Of a stretch of 64,000 nucleotides of DNA, positions 55,698-64,000 are shown piece by piece; position 1 is the first letter of the stretch, and each line of letters opens with the position of its first letter. This DNA is from Haliclona indistincta (lineage: Eukaryota > Porifera > Demospongiae > Haplosclerida > Chalinidae): contig OZ024783.1 of assembly GCA_964017065.1 (NCBI GenBank), positions 4,182,816 through 4,246,815 on the forward strand, given 5' to 3'. The translations under genes were made by a program, and so were the position numbers. The notes under the pieces were generated by a model, which did no database searches, was not told where the DNA came from, and worked only from the letters and a program-made list of their open reading frames with translations.

Positions 55698-56000
55698 GTC
55701 ATAGAATTTAGTCACGTGACAGCGGTAATACTAATACGTTTCCCAAGTTGTTTTCTGACTTGTATTGTGAACACGCACAAAATGCAATGAATTTGCCTAG
55801 GATAAACAATTCTCCGAAGTGAATTCTATGCACTTTGTAGTATGAAAAGGCCTTGAATTTTCGTTTGTTTCCAAACCGTTTCAAACTGGATTCAGTTAAA
55901 ACGAACAGGAGCTTATTATTCCACAACTATAAAAACCTAAAAATAAATTGCGCTGTGAGATTTATACAGCCCTAGTACAGCGTACATGCACATGTTGCCA
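55698..56000. other. Spacer, nothing recognised
   Basis: AT-rich, short frames only. Confidence 0.35.
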
Positions 56001-56500
56001 TACGGCAGGAGCCCATAACGAGAAGGAGCGTCCAACACTAATACATTTCCTCGGTACCAACCTATGACCAAAATCCTCAAGTAGAAAGTCCATATTATTT
56101 TGGCAGACCAGGTCCAGCCCCTTGTAACAAGGCCACGCCACTGTCAAAACAATTGTTCGTTCTGTACGTACGTACATTATGCGTGTTTCGGGCCCGCTTC
56201 TGGCCCGAAAGAGGTGTAGTAGGTGTTGTTTCAACATCTACAACGCTGACAGCTGGTTCCATACTTCATGCACCGCGTACCGCTGAACTAGACTAGCACT
56301 CGATCATACTAGCACTCGATCGTACTCGTGGTTGTGTATGTATGTTACTACGAAAACGTAGTAGTTATGAATATCATTAATGTTAACCCAACAGTTTACA
56401 CAGCGGTCCCCATATATGGACTTCCTACTTAAGGATTTTGGTCATAGGTTGGTCCTGCATGTTGGTTGCTCCTTCTCGTTATGGGCTCCTGCATACGGCT
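56001..56500. repeat. Inverted-repeat pair, ~90-bp arms
   Basis: 56001-56096 (GGAGCCCATAACGAGAAGGA, ACCTATGACCAAAATCCT) is the inverse of 56411-56498 with a few differences. The spacer of about 310 bp has no recognised content. Confidence 0.65.
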
Positions 56501-56540
56501 TGTATAAAAACTGCCTACTAAAGAAGTTTTTCAATGCGCC

Positions 56541-56600
56541 AGTGCACAACTTCGAATAACATAGTGGTAATTACCACTATGTTATTCGAAGTTGTGCACT
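56541..56600. repeat. Perfect 60-bp palindrome
   Basis: Two 30-bp halves with no loop; half-site AGTGCACAACTTCGAATAAC then ATAGTGGTAA, followed at once by its inverse. Confidence 0.9.
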
Positions 56601-56641
56601 CTTAAGCTCCTGGTAAGAACTAACCACCTTAATACTTAAGG

Positions 56642-56972
56642 CAGGGCCGGCGGAACGGGGTAGGCAGGGTAGGCACCTGCCCTACCAACATTTCTGGATA
56701 GCTAATTATATTCACAACAAATTAATTAGATTCATTCATAATAATTCAATTCATAACGATTATAATAAACACGCATGTCTATACCGACACAACCCCAGCT
56801 GTAAAAGTAGCATAGGCTCAGTTTTCAGCTGTAATCACTTCGATCATGGCAACCACGGCAAAAATTCCATCATAAAGATAACTATTAAGTGGGTGTGGCT
56901 AAGTAATTAAATAGGTAATAGATGAATATTAATTAGATGCCCCCTCAACTAAAATTTCGTCCGCCGGCCCTG
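56642..56972. mobile_element. MITE, 331 bp, CAGGGCCGGCGGA ends
   Basis: CAGGGCCGGCGGA and TCCGCCGGCCCTG are exact inverses; TAAGG lies on both sides (5 bp). CAGGG ends recall hAT elements, but those make 8-bp duplications, so the superfamily is open. Confidence 0.75.
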
Positions 56973-56977
56973 TAAGG

Positions 56978-58014
56978 TGGTACGGAAGCGAAATTTGACC
57001 TCTTCAATTTGTTTCATTTTAAAGTATGTTGTAGAGTTGATGAATACAAATAGGATCCTCAAAGGAAATTGAAGTAAACTCCTTGGTTGCTAAGATATTG
57101 TTGTACAAATGTTACCCAACTGGTTGCTATGCGTGGGCGATGGAATGCAATAACAATTAACTACGTGTACGCGACCCATAATCCGTATACGTAAGTACAA
57201 CGTCTCTGTGGTGTTAGTGCACGTGGCAGCTATATGGCTTGTAGAAGTAGAAGCCGCAGTCCAAGTCTTGGGCTAGAAGAAGCTGTACAAAGACTAAACA
57301 AAGCTTTTACAGCCAACAGGTGACGCTACAACACGTTGCAGCCAAGATCGTTCGCGGTACGTTTTATCGCACGTGAATGTTAATATTATTCATAATTTGT
57401 GGACGCGTTGCTAGGGCGGGGCACTGCGGTCGCGGCTAGGTTGTGCTGCGGTTCTGACGGCGTCTAGTGGAGCTTGTGGAGGTCAGAATGACTCAGAAGG
57501 TTACTGTAGAGTGTCGAGTCACGAAACAAACGATGTATTTCACAAAGTCTGACTAAGGCCGTAAATAATGTAGCCACTGCGTGTAGCGTGCACAAAGAGT
57601 ATGGTAACTTTTCTACCGAACAGCACTGTCAGGTAAGAATTGATTCCCCGCTAGTACACTAGCGTGCTAAATTTTTGGCCAGAAGCCGCAGTTCCACGCT
57701 CTTCGTAGGCTCCTACTGGCGTCTTTGTAGGAAAGTGAGCCAAGTTTGCTTCTTTGCTGCCTTACGGGATACTAAAGGGCGATCCAATTGCGGCCTCTGC
57801 TGAAATGTTAGCCCTTGGCGTTCTCCATAGAATTCTATTCAATATACTGGCATACAGTGCTTCTGGCAATAGCTTTGAGAAGAATTAACAAATACAGTGG
57901 GTGTATCTGAAGCGCCATAATATGAACACTAATTCTCAGGACCTCTTCTTGTTTTGTGATTGCATGCTACACACCTCAAACAACCATTATAATAACTCCA
58001 ACTTGCACAGTATT
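56978..58014. other. Intergenic, no gene recognised
   Basis: Mixed composition with short frames only; lies downstream of the 58015 ORF. Confidence 0.4.
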
Positions 58015-58431
58015 TTATGTTTCAGAAATTATACATAAATAAAAAAATTCTTCCAAATTCACACCTTCGCTTCCATATACCACCTTAAATGCTATGACAG
58101 TTTTTAGTGTAAACCTTAGAGCGTGGTCTTTAAAGTGTGGAGCATTAATGCATTGATATAATATTCCATTAAGTCTCCATTGTGTAAATAAATACCTGTA
58201 ATTTGACACATTAGTGACTGCAAGATGACTCAAATCTTCCTTGCTAGAAAAAAACCTCTGTATAATCCTGGATGCGTATAAAGTGTTCAATGAACATAAC
58301 ATGGCGACCATGGCTCTGGCTGAACTCTCTCTTGTTTTAGCTCGAGACGGGCAGGACAAACTGTATAAGTAGGAAATATAGCGAGCCACAACGTGCAAAG
58401 AAATGCCGAGTTCCAAGTAGCAACAGCGCAC
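58015..58431 (-). CDS. Unrecognised 138-residue protein, divergent neighbour of locus 3
   Basis: A single open frame starts MRCCYLELGISLHVVARYI and continues with LYSLSCPSRAKTRESSARAM, LSHLAVTNVSNYRYLFTQW and CINAPHFKDHALRFTLKTVI. Its composition is protein-like and fairly helical. I do not recognise the family; it may be an exon or remnant of a larger helical-repeat protein. A degraded copy lies in the same divergent position beside locus 2 (25484-26345), so the pair was duplicated together. The start lies 143 bp from the locus 3 start on the other strand, consistent with a shared promoter. It may itself be a remnant. Confidence 0.5.
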   Translation of the reverse strand: MRCCYLELGISLHVVARYISYLYSLSCPSRAKTRESSARAMVAMLCSLNTLYASRIIQRFFSSKEDLSHLAVTNVSNYRYLFTQWRLNGILYQCINAPHFKDHALRFTLKTVIAFKVVYGSEGVNLEEFFYLCIISET

Positions 58432-58574
58432 GGCGGCAGACTTTAGACTTCGATATTACTAGTATTATATGTTACTAATCGCTATACGCTCGTACAAGAG
58501 AATGCAAAGCATGAACACTTGTACATGTAATTGAGTTGACCATTATTTGTGTATCTTTCCAGCCTAAATGAGTT
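58432..58574. promoter_or_regulatory. Divergent intergenic region with splice acceptor and mini-ORF of locus 3
   Basis: 143 bp between divergent starts. It ends with TTTCCAG acceptor (exon from 58563) and an upstream ATG at 58568 opening a 6-codon frame (MSYGSL, stop at 58586-58588) that overlaps the main ATG by design identical to locus 2. Promoter function is inferred from position. Confidence 0.5.
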
Positions 58575-61500
58575 ATGGAAGCCTCTGATCTTGAAGAGCC
58601 CAAGTTCACATGTGTAGAAGCCTTTAAACAAAGAGACCATGATAAAGCATTGCAATTGCTTCCTAACCTACAGCAACCAGCTGCTGTACGAACATCTTAC
58701 AATGTAATACCTCCTTTCAAACCTGATTCAGTATCAAGTTATGTTTCTTTGGTACACTTGGCTGCACTTAATGGCTGGATGGACATTGTAGCTATCCTGA
58801 TAGACAAGTATGGCTGCAGTAGTCAATACTGTGATAGCCAGGGACAGACTCCATTACACTATGCTGCTTATGGTGGTAGCTTGATAGTAGTGAAGTACCT
58901 AGTCACTGAGCAACATTGTGATCCACTGGATTCATATGATGGTACTAATTCTTTGCACTATGCTTGTCTGGGAGGTTGTCTAGAGTTAGTCAAATATCTC
59001 ATAACTGAACATCATTGTGATGCAAATTTTTCAAGTGAAGAGAAAATATCACTACTTTCTATGCTCTTGAATAAACAAATAGATATAGTCAAATACCTTA
59101 TAACTGAGAAACGTTATAATCCAAACAGTATGGACCAATATGGCATGACTCTGTTACATAATGCAATAGGTAAAAATGTTGAAATCGATCACCTTAGAAT
59201 CCATTATCTCATCGAAGAGCTAGGTTGTGATCCAGCATTACCAAATAAAGATAATGATATGCCAATTAACACTGCTTGCCTTAGTGGTCAATTGATTGTT
59301 GTAAAGTATCTTATCAAAGAACAACGCTGTGATCCAAATAGTAGAGGAGAATATGGTAGGACACCTTTGCATCGTGCTTGTGAGAATGATCACATGGATA
59401 TAATCAAGTATCTGATTACAACGCATGGTTGTGACCCAGCATTACCAGATGACAATGGCGATATGCCAATACACATTGCTTGTCTTGTAAAGCAACTAGT
59501 AGTTGTCAAGTACCTTATCACTGAACAACACTGTCATCCAAACAGTAGAGGTCAATATGGTAGGACACCTTTGCATTGTGCTTGTGAGAATGGTCAAATG
59601 GATATAATCAAGTATCTGATTACAGAGCATAGTTGTGACCCAACATTACCAGATGACAATGGCGATATGCCAATACATATTGCTTGTCTTTTAGGGAAAA
59701 TAGTACCTGTCAAGTACCTTATCACTGAACAACATTGTGATCCAAACAGTAGAGGAGAATATGGTAGGACACCTTTGCATTGTGCTTGTGAGAATGGTCG
59801 AATGGATATAATCATGTATCTGATTACAGAGCATGGTTGTGACCCAACATTACCAGATGGCACTGGTATTAAGTCAATAAACATTGCTTGTCTTTCTGGG
59901 CAACTAGTAGTCGTCAAGTACCTTATCACAAAACAACACTGTGATCCAAACAGTAGAGGAAAATATGGTAGGACACCTTTGCATTGTGCTTGTCAGAATG
60001 GTCTCATGGATATAATCAAGTATCTGATTACTGAACATGATTGTGACCCAGCATTACCAGATCACTATGGTAATATGCCAATACACATTGCTTGTGTTTT
60101 TAGGCAACTAGTAGTAGTCAAGTACCTTATCACTGAACAACACTGTGATCCAAACAGTAGAGGAGTATATGGTAGGACACCTTTGCACTGTGCTTGTGAG
60201 AATGGTCACATGGATATAATCAAGTATCTGATTACAGAGCATGGTTGTGACCCAGCATTACCAGATAATGATGGTAATATGCCAATACACATTGCTTGTC
60301 TTGTAGGGCAACTAGTAGTTGTCAAGTACCTTATCACTGAACAACACTGTGATCCAAACAGTAGAGAACTATATGGTAGGACACCTTTGCATTGTGCTTG
60401 TAAGAATGGTCAAATGGATATAATCAAGTATCTGATTACAGAGCATGGTTGTGATCCAACATTACCAGATGGCAATGGTATTATGTCAATAAACATTGCT
60501 TGTCTTTTTGGGCAACTAGTAGCTGTCAAGTACCTTATCACTGAACAACACTGTGATCCAAACAGTAGAGGACAATATGGTAGGACACCTTTGCATTGTG
60601 CTTGTGAGAATGGTTACATGGATATAATCAAATATCTGATAACAGAGTGCGACCTAGCATTACCAAACGATAATGGTGACATGCCTATACACATTGCCTG
60701 TCTTGTAGGGCAACTAGTAGTTGTCAAGTACCTTATCACTGAACAACACTTTGATCCAAACAGTAGAGGAAAATTTGGTAGAACACTATTGCATCATGCT
60801 TGTGAGAATGATCACATGGATATAATTAAGTATCTGATAATAGAGCATGGTTGTGACCCAAAATTGCCAGCTGACAATGGCGATATGCCAATACACATTG
60901 CTTGTCTTTTTGGGCAACTAGTAGTTGTCAAATACCTTATCACTGAACAACACTGTGATCCAAACAGTAGAGGTCAATATGGTAGGACACCTTTGCATTG
61001 TGCTTGTGAGAATGGTCACATGGATATAATCAAGTGTCTGATTACTGAACATGGTTGTGACCCAGTGTTACCAGATGACTATGGCAATATGCCAATACAC
61101 ATTGCTTGTGTGTTTGGGCAACTAGTAGTTGTCAAGTACCTTATCGCTGAACAGCACTGTGATCCACACATTGGAGGAAAATACGATAGGACACCTATGT
61201 ATTGTGCTTGTGAGAATGGTCACATGGATATAATCAAGTATCTGATTAAAGAGCATGGTTGTGACCCAGGTTTACCTGATAATGATGGTAATATGCCAAT
61301 ACACATTGCAGGGCAACTAGCAGTTGTCAAGTACCTTATCACTGAACAACACTGTGATCCAAACATTAGAGGACAATATGGTAGGGCACCTTTGCATTGT
61401 GCTTGTAAGAATGGTCAACTGGATATAATCAAGTATCTGATTAAAGAGCATGGTTGTGACCCAGGTTTACCAGATAATGATGGTAATATGCCAATACACA

Positions 61501-62985
61501 TTGCTTGTCTGATAGGGCAACTAGCAGTTGTCAAGTACCTTATCACTGAACAACACTGTGATCCAAACAGTAGAGGACAATATGGTAGGACACCTTTGCA
61601 TTGTGCTTGTAAGAATGGTCACATGGATATAATCAAGTATCTGATTACAGAGCATGGTTGTGACCCAGTATTACCAGATGATAATGGTAATATGCCAATA
61701 CACTTTGCTTGTCTTTTCGGGCAACTAGTAGCTGTCAAGTACTTTATCACTGAACAACATTGTGATCCAAACAGTAGAGGACAATATGGTAGGACTCCTT
61801 TGCATTGTGCTTGTGAGAATTTTCAAATGGATATAATCAAGTATCTGATTACACATGTTTGTGACCAAACATTACCAGATGGCACTGGTATTAAGTCAAT
61901 AAACATTGCTTGTCTTTTTGGGCAACTAGTAGTTGTCAAGTACCTTATCACTGAAAAACTCTGTGATCCAAACAGTAGAGGAAAATATGGTACGACACCT
62001 TTGCATTATGCTTGTGAGAATGGTCACATGGATATAATCAATTGTCTGATTACAGAGCATGGTTGTGACCCAACATTACCAGATGACAATGGTGATATGC
62101 CAATAAACATTGCTTGTCTTTTTGGGCAACTAGTAGCTGTCAAGTACTTTATCACTGAACAACATTGTGATCCAAACAGTAGAGGACAATACGGTAGGAC
62201 ACCTTTGCATTGTGCTTGTGAGAATGGTCACATGGATATAATCAAGTATCTGATTACAAAGCGTGGTTGTGACCCAGTATTACCAGATGATAATGGTAAT
62301 ATGCCAATACACTTTGCTTGTCTTTTCGGGCAACTCGTAGTGGCCGAGTACTTTATCACTGAACAACACTGTGATCCAAACAGTAGAGGAGAATATGGTA
62401 GGACACCATTGCATTGTGCTTGTGACAATGGTCACATGGATATAATCAAGTATCTGATTAAAGAGCATGGTTGTGACCCAGGTTTACCAGATAATTATGG
62501 TAATATGCCAATACACATTGCTTGTCTGATAGGGCAACTAGCAGTTGTCAAGTACCTTATCACTGAACAACACTGTGATCCAAACATTAGAGGACAATAT
62601 GGTAGGACACCTTTGCATTGTGCTTGTAAGAATGGTCAACTGGATATAATCAAGTATCTGATTACAGAGCATGGTTGTGATCCAACATTACCAGATGGCA
62701 ATTTTATTATGTCAATAAACATTGCTTGTCTTTTCGGGCAACTCGTAGTGGCCGAGTACCTTATCACTGAACAACACTGTGATCCAAACAGTAGAGGAGA
62801 ATATGGTAGGACACCTTTGCATTGTGCTTGTGAGAATGGTCACATGGATATAATCAAGTATCTGATTACAGAGCATGGTTGTGACCCAACATTACCAGAT
62901 GACAATGGTGATATGCCAATACACCTTGCTTGTCTTGTAGGGCAACTAGTAGCTGTCAAGTACCTTATCACTGAAAAACATTGTG
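58575..62985 (+). CDS. Ankyrin-repeat protein of the Roc-COR family, locus 3, cut by an assembly gap
   Basis: 1,470 codons are open from the ATG to the N run. Residues 1-55 are nearly identical to locus 2 (VEAFKQRDHDKALQLLPNLQ). About 42 ankyrin repeats follow, in 68-residue dimers with CDPNSRGQYGRTPLHCAC and ITEHGCDPALPDD signatures. The array is still in progress at the gap and no Roc, COR or Death sequence appears on the far side. By homology a GTPase and a Death module are expected, but they are either in the gap, elsewhere, or lost. Small length changes occur inside the array (for example a repeat shortened around MPIHIAGQLAVVKY), all in frame, so the gene still looks under selection. 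Confidence 0.88.
58735..62985 (+). repeat. Coding ankyrin tandem array of locus 3
   Basis: Same 204-bp dimer period as loci 1 and 2. Certain variants alternate (CLFGQLVVVKY, DGTGIKSINIACL, DNDGNMPIHIACL), suggesting multi-dimer duplication blocks within this locus. Confidence 0.85.
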
Positions 62986-63008
62986 NNNNNNNNNNNNNNN
63001 NNNNNNNN
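62986..63008. other. Assembly gap, 23 N
   Basis: Unknown bases directly inside the ankyrin array; the two sides are unrelated in content. Confidence 0.97.
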
Positions 63009-63170
63009 GAGTGCTCTTGAGCTCCTTGAGTGCACTTCTTTGTCTTGCCTTGTTTTGTGGTCAGTACATGACTCTATCAAGTGTCTCACGACATCGATCT
63101 GGTCAATGTTGTTCTCCAGACGTTCCATGAGACGCTGCAGCTCTTTTTTGATGTCTCCTTTTTCAAGCAT
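63009..63170 (-). CDS. Partial unrecognised coiled-coil-like frame
   Basis: An open frame starts MLEKGDIKKELQRLMERLEN and continues with IDQIDVVRHLIESCTDHKTR into the gap. It is helical and charged. The sequence just upstream (AAAGTAAAGGAACA) resembles the repeat unit of the 29098 family, so it may be transposon-associated. Too short to identify. Confidence 0.3.
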
Positions 63171-63227
63171 TGTTCCTTTACTTTTGAAAATTTAATTTTT
63201 ACTCTACTTGTATATGTACTGCACTCT

Positions 63228-63397
63228 GGTCAGTATGATGGATACTACAATGGTGGATACTAACATTGATGCAATACTGAGACCACTGACAGAGAAGGAA
63301 CAAGAGGTGCTATGCAGGAGGAGATCGAGAGGTGGTTCTTTCAGCCCCTCTCTCAGAGACACTGGGAGGGGGTGGAGTTAAAGGAGTATGGCAAATG
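63228..63397 (+). pseudogene. Relic of the last exon of the aldo/keto reductase gene
   Basis: LVSMMDTTMVDTNIDAILRP and LTEKEQEV match the final exon of the 36495-38712 gene, then a 5-base insertion shifts the frame before EEIERWFFQPLSQRHWEGVE. A short deletion has removed the splice acceptor and the first codons present in the intact copy. No other exons are in view. Confidence 0.75.
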
Positions 63398-63529
63398 AAG
63401 AGAACCATAGAACATGTTGTAATAATAAAATTTATTGTAGTGTAATTTACTCACTCATTCTTGTATGAAATTCATTTTTATTTGCGTGGGCTGAGGGTAA
63501 ACTCCGTTAATTATTAAGCTCCAAGTCAA

Positions 63530-63960
63530 GTTTTAGCCCATGCTTCGCTCGCGCTGTGGTGGACTGGTGGTTGGATTTACACGACTATAACGGCTTGTGC
63601 CGGTGAGTTCGAGTACATTTTCTGAACAGTCACTAATCCTGCATGCAACACTTCCATCAGGACTCAAAGCCTCTCACGGATCGTGACTGTTTGACCAAAA
63701 GTTCGATTCAGGCAACTGTTGCTGTAGGAGAGAACTATAATTATTCTGTCGTCAAGGCACGTTGGATCAAAGATGTCTCGTTCATGCTGTTAGCACACAG
63801 GTAAATATTTCAGCATAATTATTTTACTTGCACTCTCATGAGGATTTCTTGTTACTTTTAATAGCATTTCTAATTTTAGAAATTTATATAGTGTGGTATT
63901 CTGAGCAAACTACAGTGGTTTTATCACTCAATGCAACAACCACAAAAGCGAAAAGCATGA
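63530..63960 (+). repeat. Dispersed repeat family R, copy 3
   Basis: Matches 47110-47490; its right part (GAGCAAACTACAGTGGTTTT, CAACAACCACAAAAGCG) matches the inverse of 35820-35900. Confidence 0.7.
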
Positions 63961-63983
63961 CCTGTGTCTTATTTTATATTATA

Positions 63984-64000
63984 GTTATATCATGCCTACG
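63984..64000 (+). repeat. Start of another GTTATACCATGCC module
   Basis: GTTATATCATGCCTACG at the window end matches the terminal repeat of the 15758 complex; the rest lies outside. Confidence 0.4.

Noticed and set aside
59238..62468. Minus-strand open frames across locus 3
   Set aside because: Antisense shadows of the repeated coding units; no start context and same period as the array.
1..63020. Ankyrin arrays as CRISPR or satellite DNA
   Set aside because: The 204-bp units are coding throughout, keep frame and have ankyrin signatures; there are no spacers.

Overview
The window looks like nuclear DNA of a marine invertebrate, most likely a demosponge of the Amphimedon type. The evidence is indirect: short GT-AG introns (about 50-100 bp), very large ankyrin-repeat proteins fused to Roc/COR GTPase modules, AT-rich spacers, and a dense, nested load of short inverted-repeat transposons. 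The species is inferred; no marker gene (rRNA, mitochondrial) is present. Two N runs (39687-39886 and 62986-63008) show it is a draft assembly.

Three paralogous ankyrin-Roc-COR loci dominate. Locus 1 (1-5792, minus) reads open to the left window edge through ankyrin repeats, Roc and most of COR. Locus 2 (17486-25327, minus) is complete: one 7.2-kb exon plus three small exons whose last encodes a Death domain. The layout is ~53 ankyrin repeats, Roc, COR, Death, i.e. DAPK1-like without the kinase. Locus 3 (58575-62985, plus) has the same start and array but runs into an assembly gap. Loci 2 and 3 share a start context with a tiny overlapping upstream ORF and each had a divergent neighbour gene; the neighbour of locus 2 is split by a transposon.

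Between them lie: 5.8-11.3 kb, Mutator-like inverted-repeat elements with a nested 772-bp element; 11.3-12.6 kb, a dead non-LTR retrotransposon; 13.0-14.5 kb, a pseudogene of an L-galactose-dehydrogenase-like aldo/keto reductase whose intact paralogue is at 36.5-38.7 kb and whose last exon occurs again as a relic at 63.2 kb; 15.8-17.4 kb, an interleaved palindromic repeat complex; 25.6-36.1 kb, a transposon-rich block including a truncated Helitron fused to coiled-coil sequence.

From 38.9 to 46.8 kb there are several short-intron genes: an unrecognised 279-residue gene with a candidate small proline-rich gene in its first intron, an unrecognised coiled-coil gene tail-to-tail with it, and a divergent Plavaka-like (CMC superfamily) transposase gene of about 16 exons. 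From 47 to 58 kb I see no convincing host gene except the one next to locus 3; the space is taken by inverted repeats, including a fold-back with perfect 149-bp arms, a ~1.9-kb fold-back with a nested MITE, and a perfect 60-bp palindrome. I found no rRNA, tRNA or CRISPR array.
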